Assembly (NCBI GenBank): GCA_028095005.1
Contig: CM051462.1
Span: forward strand, 172,245,955-172,309,954
From: Rhynchospora pubera
Taxonomy: Eukaryota > Streptophyta > Magnoliopsida > Poales > Cyperaceae
DNA length: 64,000 bases
Reading direction: 5' to 3'
Below the pieces are notes generated by a model. The model searched no databases and was not told the origin of the DNA. It worked only from the letters and a program-made list of their open reading frames with translations. The position numbers were made by a program, and so were the translations under genes. The stretch's first letter is position 1, and each line of letters opens with the position of its first letter. Below, piece by piece: positions 11,972 to 24,958 of this stretch.

Positions 11972-14396
11972 TCCTATTTAAATTCAACCCCTTGGGTTCA
12001 ATTTCATTTCATCAATCGCCTCTCTTTCACTTCACGGGTTCAAACCCCGAACCCTGAGGAGATCTCCACTTCACTTTCGCCTCTCTCACACTTTCTCTGC
12101 GGCTCCGGTGCATCTCAACTGGTTTGCTCTCTCTCTCCCTCACACACACACACACACACAAGGTTTAATTTTGGTAATTTTCTAGGATATATGAGTTAAT
12201 ATTTCTCGTGAAAAGTGTAAACAGCTTAAACCAACAGTTTTCAAATTAATTACTCTTTTTGTTTGCATGTTCCATATCTAACAATCAAATTTATGGTCAT
12301 ATTTGAATTGTGTAATATTCGTACCTGCACTATTTATGGAAATCTTCCCCATTATAATATAAAAAAAATGTAGTTTGTTTGTTAAATCTAGAGGAAGAAA
12401 GGTAGTCACCTGTTTTTCAATTTCAGATCATATTGTGCAATATCCCAATTTTGATTACTCTTCCACAAGAATTATGCATTTATGCCGCAAGCATTTTTTG
12501 CGGATTCTTAGTATTTATAATAATTTAGATTAAATATACTTTTATATACTCCCAAAATGAAATTGCACTATCCTATCATAGCGCCATACTGTTATTTTTC
12601 CAAAGAATTTTACCACAAACATTTTTTGCAGCGATTTTTTTTTTTTAATAGTAGGACTAGATATTTATGCATACTCCTAGTCCCATATGGAATAACCTTC
12701 AAATCTTATGCTTAAACCACCAATCTGGAATGATTTCAGTGGAAGAAATTAATATTATCGGTCAAGCACTAAAATTTGTCAATAGTAAGTAGGAAAATAA
12801 CTTTTTTTTTTTTAGCTCACTTTGGTTTATTAGTCACTTTTTTGTGGCTTAATAATTATTCAATGTTGCTACTTGCTACTGGTTTATGACTTTTTATGTA
12901 CTTTGTATACATGCCATTTTTTATTTCTGTTGTCAGTTTAATTTACTACTCTGATATTAACATCTATTATACACCTTACCTATGATGCAGAGTAGTGCCC
13001 TTGTGGTTTTCCCAGTCTTCTGAAAGTAAGAATACAAACTACACTCGTAGAAGATTGCATCCAGAAGAGAAGAGACGAAGGAAATTGCAAAGGAGACTTA
13101 GGAGACTATGCATAAATATAAATGCTTGGAAAGCTGTCGTGGTACCATTTTTGTCTCTGTCTGTTAGTTATTTATTTAGATTAATTGTACAGTAAACTTT
13201 TACCAAAATGAATTAACAATCAAGTTTTCTGTGTAATATAAGTACAATATCTGTTTACCAAAATAAATTACCAATCAAGTTAGAGAACTTGAGATGGTCA
13301 ATAAAATGAGTTGTTTGTCTTGGTCAGCAGAGGGGAGGGTACATATGATCGTATATCTGACTACAATTAGCAGCCAAATAATTGTAGTTTGCATGCAACT
13401 AGTTTAGTAACATGCTTAGGTCAGTTCATTTCATCTAGGTTTTACCTCTGTATACTTTTGCAGGTAATTGGTCAGCAAGAGGCCAGCCAACTAGTTTAGT
13501 TGGCACTTGGCTGCGGATTATGCTTACCAACAAGTAAGAATTCCGTTCCTATAAAATAAAATTAGTGCTTTTCCACAACCAGTTGCAGCTGGCCTCAAAG
13601 TCCAGAAATTGTAGTGGTAACGAGGCCACAGATTTACATTTTTTTGTTCCTTCTTTTCTTTGAGGAAAACAGGGCACTTAGTGAAATAACAAACATGCCC
13701 CAATGATCATGTGAACAGCAAAGCCTTTATTAAGGGGTTTTTGGCAACACCATAGACCGGAAATTAGTGAGATCAAGACTTAAAGTCAGTACTTTTAAGC
13801 ACATTTATTAACTTTTAGGTTAACAAATTAGCTTACTAACCTAGAAGTTAGACTAACCTCATGTATGCTAAACGCCCCCTAAAGGCTTAAGTGGTTTAGG
13901 CCAGCTCAACAAGGTAGACCCGATTAATTAGATATCGATCATTTATAAAATTAGTTAACCCTATACTATTTTTCCAGTGCTTTGAGTAATAATAGACGTT
14001 AGTGGTGTAACAGATCACCATTAGGTTACAATGCTTGAGCTGTAAACATGACAAACTGGGATAATTTGATAAATTTTGTTTTTTTTTGTCTATTTATTTA
14101 GTATATTATGGCTCAATTTGACACGCACATGTGAGCTCACTTTATTCAGCACCTTGCATATTGCACAATTTCTTGGTTGTAACATGTATGTTAACAATTA
14201 TGCAAAACAGGCTCGGTACAGTCAGACGAGTCCGCATTACTACCAATAAGAGCCGACTCCATCAGCGACTGGCACACCGCAGCCATTCAATTACCCGCAG
14301 ATTGGGTTCACACCAAATCCGTAGTGCTGGTCTGCAAGCTCCACAATTGGATATGCCCAATCACCGTACATCCAACAGCCAACAGCAATGATTGAC
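11972..14396 (+). other. possible decayed or non-coding multi-exon locus
   Basis: A TATA-like cctatttaaattc (about 11972-11984) is followed by a C/T-rich and CA-repeat stretch (to about 12162) like a plant 5'UTR. Exon-like blocks with plausible splice borders then occur. The first is 12991 to about 13142 (acceptor tatgatgcag; a basic reading RRRLHPEEKRRRKLQRRLRR). The second is about 13465-13530 (acceptor acttttgcag, donor gtaagaa). The third is about 14210-14396 (acceptor gcaaaacag; a broken reading with YSQTSPHYYQ and YPQIGFTPN). No single frame joins them and stops interrupt each. I do not recognise the gene. It may be a pseudogene or a non-coding transcript. Confidence 0.22.
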
Positions 14397-16695
14397 CCGT
14401 CTTTTATAACCCTCTCTCTAGTATTTTCTTGAATTATTGTATTTATGTCTTCGTTATGTTTAAATTTATGGCTGATCCATGTACAAATCTTATGTTGATG
14501 TACAAATCATACAATTTTTGAGTGTATATCTTATGTTGATTAATACCTTTATTAATTGTTGTAAAGTTGGTGTTTGTAGACATTAGAGAACTTTGATTTA
14601 TTAGTCTTATTTTTTGGCGGTTAAAAGGGCCGTAGGCAACTTTTATTTAAATTAGCAATCCTAAAACCTGACACAAGCACTTGCACTACAAAGATCACTA
14701 TACTCATAAGAGGAAAAGAAATGTCTAACACATTACAAAGTTATTATATTCCTATTATACACCACTAATACAAAACTGATGGTTGGGTTGGTTTGCGTTG
14801 TTCATATATCTACTCTGCTTGAACTTGTGTCAACTGTACATTTTCCAATATTCATCTGATTAAACTCCCAGTCAAGATGAGATGCCCATGCAGAGTGAAC
14901 TCAATCGCCGCCGTACTGTTTGACCATGTTGTTGTTCAATCCATCATACAAATCATCCTTTCTTTTGGTTAAGTCGAGTTTTCTATCCTTCTCTCATCTC
15001 AATCTCAATTTGTTTCTGAAATAAAGAGAGCAACAACTAACAAGGTGAGAACAAAATGTGATTGATGAGGTTAAAAGAAGAAAAATAATGAAACCTCATT
15101 GCCAAATTGTTAGTTAAGTACTCATTGGCCCCTCTTTTGTCCAATAACAATAACAATAAAATAAAAAGGTTAATGAAATATTTTATTCAAAAATTATATC
15201 TTGGGAGCTCACTTTTATTTTGGTTCCTCCAATGTCCCAAAATAATGATAAAAATGAGTCCCTCTTGCCATTATCGAGTCAATTGTTGGTTACTGCTAGC
15301 TATTTTTCTTTCCAACTTAAACTGTTATTATTTCATTTCGACACAGACTTAATGTTTAGAAATTTAGTAGGTCTCATGTTAATTTCAGATATTACCTGCT
15401 TCTAATCGTTCACAATTTTAAAGACTTCTTGTAAAAAGGAAATGTGTCATCCATGTTGTATGTAAGGCAACATGAATATGTGAACTAACCACAATTTGAG
15501 GTTCCTACAATGCATGATCCAACAAACACTCGAGTTACATGAACTTCGGCTTTGTAATCATATTAAATACAGAGTAGGCCTAAATGTAATACAAAATTTT
15601 CTTTGTTTGTGATCCAACCAGATAAAGTAGTAATTGAACTGAAATTATCAAGGTGTTATTCATGATAAATTGATAATTGTTGATTCTACATGAATTCACT
15701 GAATATAAGCAAATTAGGGATTGATTGATAACGCTATTCTAATACAGAATTGCGACATATATATAGTTATCCCGTCTGATTCATCATGCCAGCTGCGAAA
15801 TAGAGAACTGAAATAATGTGTTGAATAGACTATTTTAATATTCTTTTATATCAGAAGAAGGGGTGGAAGTTTATACCAAAATAGGTTGTTTCAACTCAAA
15901 TTTTACCAAACAATATTTCTTTTTTAGATGCGTTTTATAATACGAATGCTAATCAATAACATTATAACCTATCGCCATCCACAGCGTTAATAAATTAATG
16001 ATTTTGTACTAAAATATTATTAATAAAATTTGTAAAAATGATAAATTACAAAGAATCACCGGAGCTGCTTTTCGCACGGAACAAAAATGCAGCATTGAAG
16101 TTGCATAAGCCCATAAATGCTGTGTAAAATATAATACAGATGTAGGACTTTGTAAAATAAATTGTGTTTGATAACACTATTAAGGAATATATATACTTCC
16201 TCCCATCTCGATCCTACTACGAACGCTGTTCATTTGCATCTTTTATCTTTTGAGATGTCTTCTTACCTTTGTACCCATTTTATAGCAAACGTTTTTCTCC
16301 ACCATTCGGCTTAATTTTAATAAAATTTCTCTCCATTAGCCTTGGTTTCTTAGTTTTTAAGAAAACTTTTTGCACTTCCGTGTAATCATCGCATATGTTT
16401 TACTATTACTAGCAAAAGATGTCCTCAATACATTGGCAAATAAAAAATAAAATATTAATATTATTTTTTGTTATATATAAAATATTACATGTTAGGCAAT
16501 AAAGATATGGTAAAATATCAATAAGTTAGTCTTTCTTTTTAAATAAATAGCTATTTTGGTAGTAACATAATTTTTTTAAGAAAAGTCTAACCTTGATTTA
16601 GACCACTAATCAAATCAAATTACACAAATCAATGGTCCATAATTGATACAAGTAAGAATTATTTACACCCTTTTATCTGACAAGTTTACTCTTTT
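14397..16695. other. intergenic, AT-rich
   Basis: No supported gene. Short readings at 15107-15405 lack motifs and lie in overlapping frames. Confidence 0.4.
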
Positions 16696-16698
16696 TAT

Positions 16699-16855
16699 GG
16701 CTCCATTTGGATTGGTTAGGAAGAAGGAATATGAGAAGAAAGAAGAAAAAATTTATTATAAACAATTCAAACTCTTCACAAATTTACACACTTTCCAATA
16801 CTTCTTCCCACTTCTTCCCTTCTTCCCTTCTTCCCACACCTATCCAAACGGAGCC
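16699..16855. mobile_element. MITE, ggctccgtttggat family, copy 2 (inverted)
   Basis: A 157-bp element with termini ggctccatttggat / atccaaacggagcc and TAT duplications at 16696-16698 and 16856-16858. It is the opposite orientation of copy 1 and very similar to it. It is also bracketed by a 14-bp repeat (tgacaagtttactc at 16678-16691 and 16860-16873), more than the 3-bp target duplication explains. Confidence 0.8.
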
Positions 16856-16903
16856 TATATGACAAGTTTACTCCTTCTTTTCTATGTGTACTTTATAAGT
16901 AGT

Positions 16904-16957
16904 ATAGATATAGATATAGATATAGATATAGATATAGATATAGATAGATATATATAT
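16904..16957. repeat. (GATATA)n microsatellite
   Basis: About eight units of a 6-bp GATATA repeat followed by a short GATA/TA tract. Confidence 0.9.
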
Positions 16958-17303
16958 GAAGAAGCTCATAGATTTGTATTGAGTTGTTAACTCGAAATTA
17001 TAGCAACTTAAAACATATTTACGATAAAAATTTTCTGTATTACTATTTATTATTATTATTAATTTATTATAGGTAGGTGAGCTCCTATTATATTTTTTTA
17101 CTTCCTGTTCCAAGATTGAAGAACCTGTGACTGTGATTAGCAGAATTCTATGGACCTTGAATGCATGAGGCCCAGAATGGTCCGACAAAATGAAATTATT
17201 TATTGGGCTTCACCTGACTCCAAAACAGCCTTTCAGCTCGTGCTTGCATCAGAATACAAATTCACAATCACTCGACTCCTCTCCTTTCCATTTTCCAAAC
17301 CCC

Positions 17304-17330
17304 AGTTCTAGTTCTAGTTCTAGTTCTAGT
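17304..17330. repeat. (GTTCTA)n short tandem repeat
   Basis: Four tandem copies of a 6-bp unit upstream of the eRF3-like locus. Confidence 0.9.
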
Positions 17331-17339
17331 TAGTGATAG

Positions 17340-17790
17340 TTCAAAAATCTTTGACTCTTGGTCTGCTCTTTGGAAGATCGTCCTAAAATCTGAACCGGAC
17401 CGGTCCTTCGAAGGACTTTTTGATGGATAAGGGTCTAGAAGGACCGACTTTTGAAAGGATCGGGTCTAATTTTTTTCAAAGACGGATGTTGAAGGACCGG
17501 ATCCGACCTAATCGTTCAATAGTAGTGACTATTTAATAATGATGGGACGATAGAGATTAAAAAACTATTAAAAAAATTAAATGTTGATATTATTTTAGAA
17601 TAACTAGAAGGGCCAAGGATCTATAAGGGCCGGATTTTCGAAGGACCGGTCTTGTGTTTCAAAAAACGAATCCGTCTAGTCCGTCCCATTTCGATTTTTT
17701 TTGTTAATCTGGTCCGATCCGGATCCTTCTATCAAACCCGTTAAGTTCGATCCTTTGAAATCCGACCCGGTCCTTTTCACTTTGGAACTA
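17340..17790. repeat. GGACCGG-rich foldback repeat upstream of the eRF3-like gene
   Basis: GGACCGG, GGACCG and their complement CCGGTCC recur in both orientations (for example 17395-17415, 17485-17510, 17630-17655, 17760-17775), often beside tcgaagga or gaaagga. This looks like a degenerate non-autonomous transposon sitting 120 bp before the eRF3 start codon. No clear target duplication was found. Confidence 0.5.
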
Positions 17791-18267
17791 GTTGTCTTGT
17801 CACCCCATCTCGTGAGCTCTTTGCTTACCGCACTAGTTTCTCGGGTTTATCTGAAAAATCTTCATTAAGTAATCAATCAGTCGGCGTCGGAGTTTCTCTT
17901 TGCGCTGACATGGCAACCTTGAACCCCTCCGATCTGGTCGAAGCCGACTGGAGCCAGGAGGATGGCGCCGAGCCGATGCACACCGAATCTGAAGCCCTAA
18001 CTCCCTTACCTGAAGGTATTGTTGTGTTCCTTGGCATCTGATACATGTTTCGTTTCAGATGATGAATCTAATCTAACTTAGCTATCAGCTCAATTGAAAT
18101 CTGTACCCTCCTAGTTCCTAGATTCTGATGCATCATGGGCTTATTTCAAATTATAGAACACGGCCACTTTCTTATGAAACACTAGGTTTTTTCTCCTCTG
18201 ACGTCATTTTGCATCATGTTGCCAGATGTCAAGGAAATTGAGGCTGTTGTTCAATCCCTGGACTTGG

Positions 18268-18889
18268 GGAATTGATCTGGACACTCCCTAACTTAATCCG
18301 AGCACCCCTCATGTGAGTTTTAAGACCAAATTACCCCTATATATTTAAAGTAATTACATAAAAAATTTACCATGACTGACAAGCCACTATTAATCACAAC
18401 CGTACAAAGACAAAAAAAGAAAAAGAAAAAGGAATTCGGAATTCCAAAAAATAAATCAATTTCTGAGAAGTGATCGGTTTGTTTTCATTGCAAAAAGGTC
18501 CGATATACAGGATCTGTGGTCCAATATATAGGCTTGATGTTTTTGACTTTGACCCCGTGCAAATCCGTGGACCTTCAAAAATAAAAGCAAACCGGCAACG
18601 AATCGAGTATTAAATTCACGTTTCTTCTCGTTTGTGTTCTCCAATAGAGTGCCGAGACAACATAGCGGTCATCCCGGTCTTTGTGTGTGTCCCAGAGAAA
18701 GAGGGCTCCTATTGCAACCAAGTCTCCCGCTGGTGGTTCTCCTAAAAACTCGTATAAAATTCGGAATGAAGGAAGAGGCCACTGGGAGTTTCATATCAGA
18801 GGGAGGGTTAAAAAAAAAAGAAGGCATTTTTGTCATTTCGAAAATTTAGGAATGTTCGGACTAAATCAGGGAGTGTCTGAATCAATTCC
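18268..18889. mobile_element. 622-bp MITE inside exon 2 of the eRF3-like gene
   Basis: The ends are imperfect inverted repeats of about 42 bp: ggaattgatctggacactcc at the left and ggaattgattcagacactcc when the right end is reverse-complemented. An 11-bp direct repeat cctggacttgg flanks it (18257-18267, 18890-18900). The duplication length and TIRs fit a Mutator-like non-autonomous element. Removing the element and one repeat copy restores a 51-bp exon encoding DVKEIEAVVQSLDLGTK. A related terminus occurs at 49956-49975. Confidence 0.85.
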
Positions 18890-21695
18890 CCTGGACTTGG
18901 GAACAAAAGGTTAGTAGTTGTGTCTTTTGCAAATAATTCTCCCATTTAGTTAAATTCTACTACCATCATTTTATTTTTGTTATTCTTTAATTTGTAATCT
19001 TTAGACTCTTGTGAGTTCTAGTTGGTATATTTAAGCATAGTAGATGTTCATCGTTCGCTTCCTATTTTGTATGAAAAAGTAGCTTCCATGACTTATATTA
19101 TGGTTGTTCACTTGTTCTAGTAAAATTCGGGTACTTTTGTCATGCTTTGTTCAACTTAAAATTCAGTTTTAGGTATATTAAAATGCCTTATGGATGCTCG
19201 GGTGTTAATTAGAAGTACAATAAATAGTGGTGCAATGTGATATCATTAAGATTCTCTCCCTTTACAATTAGTGCTAAATTTGGCTGTATTACTGGGTGTA
19301 ATGTGATATCAGTAAACTTTTCTCCACTTATAATTAGCGCTAATTACAGAATTTATGGTTCAATTTTGTCAGGGAAGGTGAAAGAGGTGCCGCCTGTCGA
19401 GGAGCCAGAACCAGAAGAAGACAACGAAGAGAACAAGAAAAGACACTTGAATGTTGTTTTCATTGGTCATGTTGGTAAGTTACTTTTGTAATAGTTTGCC
19501 ATGTGTGTGGGCGAGTCTCCTAATGCTGCACCCACCCCTACCCCCTCCCTCTTTTCTTTGCTTTAATTGTTTCCTATACATACATGTAGATGCTGGTAAG
19601 TCTACAACTGGAGGTCAGATACTTTTCTTAAGTGGCCAGGTGGATGACAGAACAATTCAGAAGTACGAAAAGGAAGCCAAAGATAAAAAGTAGAGAGAGT
19701 TGGTGCGCTCATATTAAACTTTGTCTTAAAAGAAATTACTTTGTTTTTTAAATGAAAACTGTGAGGTAACATTAGGTGCATGATTTGTTATTGTACTTAG
19801 GTACATGGCATATATTATGGATACTAACGAGGAAGAACGTGTTAAGGTATTGTATTTAATTCTTGCCAAGATAAAGCAGCATTTTGGTATGAAGAAACTG
19901 ATTGCATATCTTATATGTGTTGCTAAGTTTATTTTTTCTATTACGCTACTCCAGGGCAAAACTGTTGAAGTGGGGAGGGCACACTTCGAGACGGAGAACA
20001 CAAGATTCACTATCCTTGATGCCCCTGTAATTCGTTACTTATCCTCTTTTTTTTTTAAAAAAAAAGCCTTTTTATGTGTGTTTGTGTATTTATTATTATT
20101 ATTATTATTATTTTGAAAAAGGCCTTATTATGTGTACATACAAACTGTCACCAGAGTTTCACTAGAGATATCAAATGCTACTTCTTACTAATTGCTTGTA
20201 ACAGAGAAATCTTCATTCTACCCATCATTATAGAAATTAAGTAAAGTTGAACCCTGATTTTTTTTTATTGTAAATCTATTTAAAACATCAGGGACACAAG
20301 AGTTATGTGCCTAACATGATAAGTGGTGCATCCCAAGCTGATATAGGTGTTTTGGTGAGTATAACTTTTGTCATTTCATATTTTTTAATTATTTGTTATT
20401 TGTTGGATAATCAAGCATGTTTTTCCTTTTCAATGTGTATTAATTGATGCCTAAACGTTGAGTCTCATTCACCCTATACTTGTTATATTTTCCCCCCTCC
20501 CAATGAAGGTCATATCTGCAAGAAAAGGTGAATTTGAGACCGGATATGAGAAGGGTGGCCAGACAAGGGAACATGTGCTCCTTGCCAAAACACTTGGTGT
20601 TGCCAAGTTAGTTGTGGTGATCAATAAGATGGATGATCCTACTGTTAATTGGGACAAGTCAAGGTTACTTTCTTCAAATCTTATCCCTTTCTTCCTTCTT
20701 TCCTTATTTTATTAGTGTTTGATGGTTTCTTATTTTGCACTTTAGATATGATGAGATAGAATCAAAGATGGCTCCTTTCCTCAAGACATCTGGTTATAAC
20801 ATCAAAAAAGGTAAATTCCTAACCTAACATAAAGTAGTTTTATAAAAATGGCCATCAAATGTTCGTATTTTATGAGTCACTTATTCTGCATCTGGTTTCT
20901 TCTCAATGCATTTCAAATAACAGATGTGCATTTCCTTCCTATCTCTGGTTTGGTGGGCTCAAATATTAAGGACCGATTAGATACGAAAATATGCAGTTGG
21001 TGGGATGGGCCATGCCTTTTTGAGGTTTAGACAAAATTGAAGTTCCCTTGAGAGACCCTAAAGGTCCAGTAAGGTATGATATAATGTACTTCTTACTTCA
21101 GTCTTCAGTTTGTTATCTTCTTTCTTTATGTTCAGTTGTCTAATTTTTTTAGTTGTAATATTACAATGCTATTTATTACTTATTACAAACAAAACCTGAC
21201 ACATGCAAACAGAAAATTGGAACAAAAGGGAATTCTGGCTGGCCCTCCTGGTGTGTTTTTTTAAGCTAGGACTTTTATTATGTCGTTTGCTTTGCTTTCA
21301 CTCATTTTTCTCTTCTTTTTGAAATTCAGGATGCCAATTATTGATAAATACAAGGATATGGGAACTATTGTGATGGGAAAGATAGAATCTGGTACAATTA
21401 AGAAAGGGGACAGCTTACTTGTCATGCCAAACAAGGTATTGCATAGTTTTTTTTTTCTCTTTTTTTTTTTGAAATTGTATAATATTTGAGTTGTGTGGCA
21501 ATCAAGGCTAATTTCTTCATAATAAACAGGCAAATGTGAAGGTACTATCAATATACTGTGATGAAAAGGAAGTCAGACAAGCAGGCCCTGCAGAGAATGT
21601 GAGGGTCAAGTTGTCTGGCATCGAAGAAGAGGATGTTCTATCTGGTTTTGTGCTCTCTAGCATTTGTATGATCTCTCTCTCTCTTCCCTTGATCA

Positions 21696-21714
21696 CCCCC
21701 CCCCCCCCCCCCCC
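21696..21714. repeat. poly(C) run in an intron of the eRF3-like gene
   Basis: Nineteen consecutive C residues, rare in plant introns and prone to sequencing error. It lies 31 bp after exon 12. Confidence 0.9.
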
Positions 21715-23234
21715 GGTCCAACTCTCGTTCTGTATGGGTGTGGTTTTGAGTGCCTTAGTTGCTTATTCATATGTATGGTGTGCTTATCAATTTTTCCAAA
21801 CTTCACAAGCTTATAACATTTCTCACATTAGCCACAGAAATATATTGGATTAGTTCCAACTTGGATTGGATTATGTTAATAGAAAGGTAACATGTGATTT
21901 TGACATTTTGCATTCATATCTCTTAAGCCATAGTTGTCAAATAAATACTTTTTCTTGATTTGTAAGTTCTTGTCAACAGGATATGGCTGATTTGCACATG
22001 AGTAGTTGAAGAAGTATTTGTTGTAGATTTATGAAATGCTGGTTCTAATTTATATTATGTTCATATTTTGGGAATTATTAAAAAGAATTGATGCAAAAGT
22101 GCATGCTTGGTACTAGTCAAGTCATATGTCATTATTATAGTACTCTGTATGTCTTGTCAAGTAGTTATGTTATGTTCTGATTTATTCTAATTTGAGAAGA
22201 TTATAGTATGTCAAGAAGTGAGGATTTAAATTTGTTTATAGTTTATGTAAGTATTATGATTTGAAACCAGTTGGTGTGCTATTCAGAGAAGATAATTGAA
22301 TTTTCAATGATTTTTTTTTTTTTTGGAAACTAGTGGGGAACATCCCACCTCTTTTCATTTAACACGAAAAGATAAATGAATTTTCAATGATAGAAACTGA
22401 GAAAAGACGTGACACCAAATGCACACTCTTCCTTTCTATTTCTCCATTTCCGTCTCTTTTCCCCTGCTTTCTAGTTTTCTGTGTTACATCAGGAACTTAT
22501 TTTATTATTTAACTAACTGGCCTTTGTTTGGTGCATGCAGCTAACCCAGTGGCAGCTGTTTCTGAATGTCATGCTCAGTTGCAGATACTTGAATTACTTG
22601 ACAATGTATGCCTACTTTCTTTCTGTTTTCAGTTTTTATCTTTATTGTAGAAACTAAGCAGTGTGTGTTTACCTCCTTTGCCTTTGTGAAAAAAAAAGGC
22701 TATATTCACAGCAGGTTATAATGCAGTGCTGCATATACACTCAGTAGTAGAGGAGTGTGAAATAGTGGAGCTGATAGAAGAGATTGGTACAAAGAGGAGA
22801 AAAGATGATGACTCAAAGAAGAAAAAACCCAAAAGAAAGCCTCTTTTTGTTAAAAATGGTGCTGTCGTTGTTTGCTGCATCCAGGTTAAATTATCTCTAT
22901 AAATGTAATACAAACAAGAAATTACAGCTTGTTTCTCTGATATCAAAAAAAATTTGTAAATTCTCATAATTTTTGTTTCTGCGTCTTTTATTGTGCAAAC
23001 TAATATTGTAGGTGAACAATTTGATATGCATCGAGAACTTTTCTGATTTCCCTCAGCTTGGGAGGTTCACTCTTCGAACTGAAGGTAGGAATGAATTCAA
23101 TAGTTTGATCTCTTTCCGTTTTATTTGCATTAAGCTTTAATTTTATATGTTTTTTCATTGAATTTTATGCAGGGAAAACTGTAGCTGTTGGGAAGGTTAT
23201 CAAGATTCCCAAAACTGGAAACTCAACTTTCTAA

Positions 23235-24958
23235 GTTTAAAATTTTGAATTAGTTGGTACGGTTTTTCTTCTTTTGCCAATTTTTCAAAATTTGGTTATG
23301 AAAAAACAAAGCACGTGTTATTTTTGAAAATCTTACAATTTACATGAGTAATGGTTTTCCTTATCTGATTTTGGCATTTGGTGCTTCTTGAAGACGAGAT
23401 CCTTGTCTGAATTGGTTATTTCAATAGAAAATGATAAGTGGAACGGTTGATGGAACATAAATTTGTTTCGTTTAATAAATGGAACTGTAAGTGACATGGC
23501 TGGTTTTTACCGTTTTTATGTGGAACGATAAGTGACATGGCTGGTTTTTGTGGTTTAATCTGAAAATGGTAAGTGGAACGGTAAGTGATTTCTTGTGCAA
23601 TTAGAATGTCATTTAAATTTTTATTATATTCTGAAAATATTGAATTATTGTAAATGACCAAGTCATTTGATAAATGCTTAAATCTACAACCTTTTATGTA
23701 TATCGTATAGATTATCCTTTAAAATTTCAGTTTTTTTATAAATTTTTAAAATATGTTTGATGAATCACGCGATTCACAAGCTGATAATATTTGAAGTTGT
23801 TTTACTATTAGTTTGTAAACAAAATAATCTTAAAAGTTTCAAGAAAAAATAGTAAAAGAAAGGATAATTCTATGATGGATATAAATTTTAAACCATGATT
23901 GAATACGGATTATCTCTCTCTGCTTAGGATAATGAATGAACAATTTAAGTCTGGTTACAAAATTTAATCCATAAAAAAATAAAAAATATTTGATTTGTTA
24001 TGAAATTTCAATAGATTGAATTGGTTAAATAGATTTATCATTATAATTTTTTATGTTGGCTTCATAAGTATTGTCAAATTATTATCGATGGAGTGTGTGT
24101 GTTGGGGTATTTTTTTACGGTGTTATTTTTTATGTCATTTTGCATGCTCATGAACTATTGTATATGTGTAGAGTGTAATTGTTATTAATTGGTCCAAGAC
24201 ATGAATGATAGAATATGATTAGTCCAAATAATGATGCCAATATTCTAACTGAAAACAAAATATTCATATGTTAAATTTCCAAAGGCATAAGATCATTACC
24301 AGTCAAAAGTCGTATACTCGAATTGATTAGCGAGCAATCATTACGGGGTCTCAAAGGAATAAAAATCGAGCAAATAAAGAAAAAAACAATTTAGAGAGAA
24401 TCCCTCCAACCATATATAAAAGAAATAATGAAATTAAAGCAAATTTCGTAATTCCATTAAGAGAGGGAACGCCATGACTGGTACCACTTTTTCGGTGCCT
24501 GCTCCAACGATTTGGATGAATAAAAATATAACTAAATTACTAAAGAGTAAGAAACATCACTTGTTGAAGAGCTTTGAGTCGATCTGTCACAAGGAAAATG
24601 TTTTAAACAAAGAAAGTTCTGATACTTTAGGCAGGAATATCAATCGCCCAAGGGGCTGAGGGTATTTTTGTATCAAACTTTTAAAATACATTTTCAGAAT
24701 TAAACTATTATTAGAAATATTTCCAAATTAGAAGGTGATATTATTAATTAGATAAGATTAGAGGAATATACACCTTATTTTCATATAGAAAGTAGAGAAC
24801 AGATGGAATATGACGCTGTGGTGTTTGGTAAAAATAAGGATAGACACCTTATTTTATATATGGACCTTCTTTATATACACCTAATTTTCTATATATCCAC
24901 CTTATTTTCTATACAGCTTATATTTTCTCTGTACTAGGGACAGAAAGAAAAGAAGAGA
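23235..24958. other. spacer between eRF3-like and eRF1-like genes
   Basis: AT-rich, no ORF with motifs. A local repeat (gtgacatggctggttttt at 23491-23508 and 23532-23549) is present. Four degenerate copies of acaccttattttcta lie at about 24768, 24846, 24878 and 24898, just before the inferred eRF1-like promoter. No trace of the missing eRF1 N-terminal domain was found. Confidence 0.5.

Larger units (their letters stand above)
17910..23234 (+). pseudogene. eRF3-like gene (GTPase release factor), 16 exons, disrupted
   Basis: eRF3 is the translational GTPase that binds eRF1 and drives peptide release at stop codons. Exons read from the sequence: 17910-18015, 18226-18909 (with MITE), 19373-19474, 19590-19702, 19801-19846, 19955-20026, 20292-20354, 20509-20663, 20746-20810, 20934-21073, 21330-21435, 21530-21665, 22541-22605, 22699-22884, 23012-23084, 23173-23234. 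All borders are GT..AG and phases agree. Motifs: G1 GHVDAGKST (split over exons 3/4), G3 DAPGH (exons 6/7), G4 NKMDDP (exon 8), then domains 2 and 3 ending LGRFTLRTEG. Lesions: a 622-bp MITE in exon 2 giving TGA at 18273-18275, an extra A in an A5 run (19685-19689), and a missing T at 21026-21028. Both frameshifts are in homopolymers, so sequencing error is possible. Without it the locus is a pseudogene. Confidence 0.85.

Noticed and set aside
12046..12064. tRNA T-arm-like cgggttcaaaccccg
   Set aside because: No matching acceptor, D or anticodon arms upstream. It lies in a CT-rich leader-like stretch.
24474..24659. 61-codon ORF between eRF3 and eRF1 loci
   Set aside because: Checked as a possible remnant of the eRF1 N-terminal domain. 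It has no NIKS, GTS or YxCxxxF motif.
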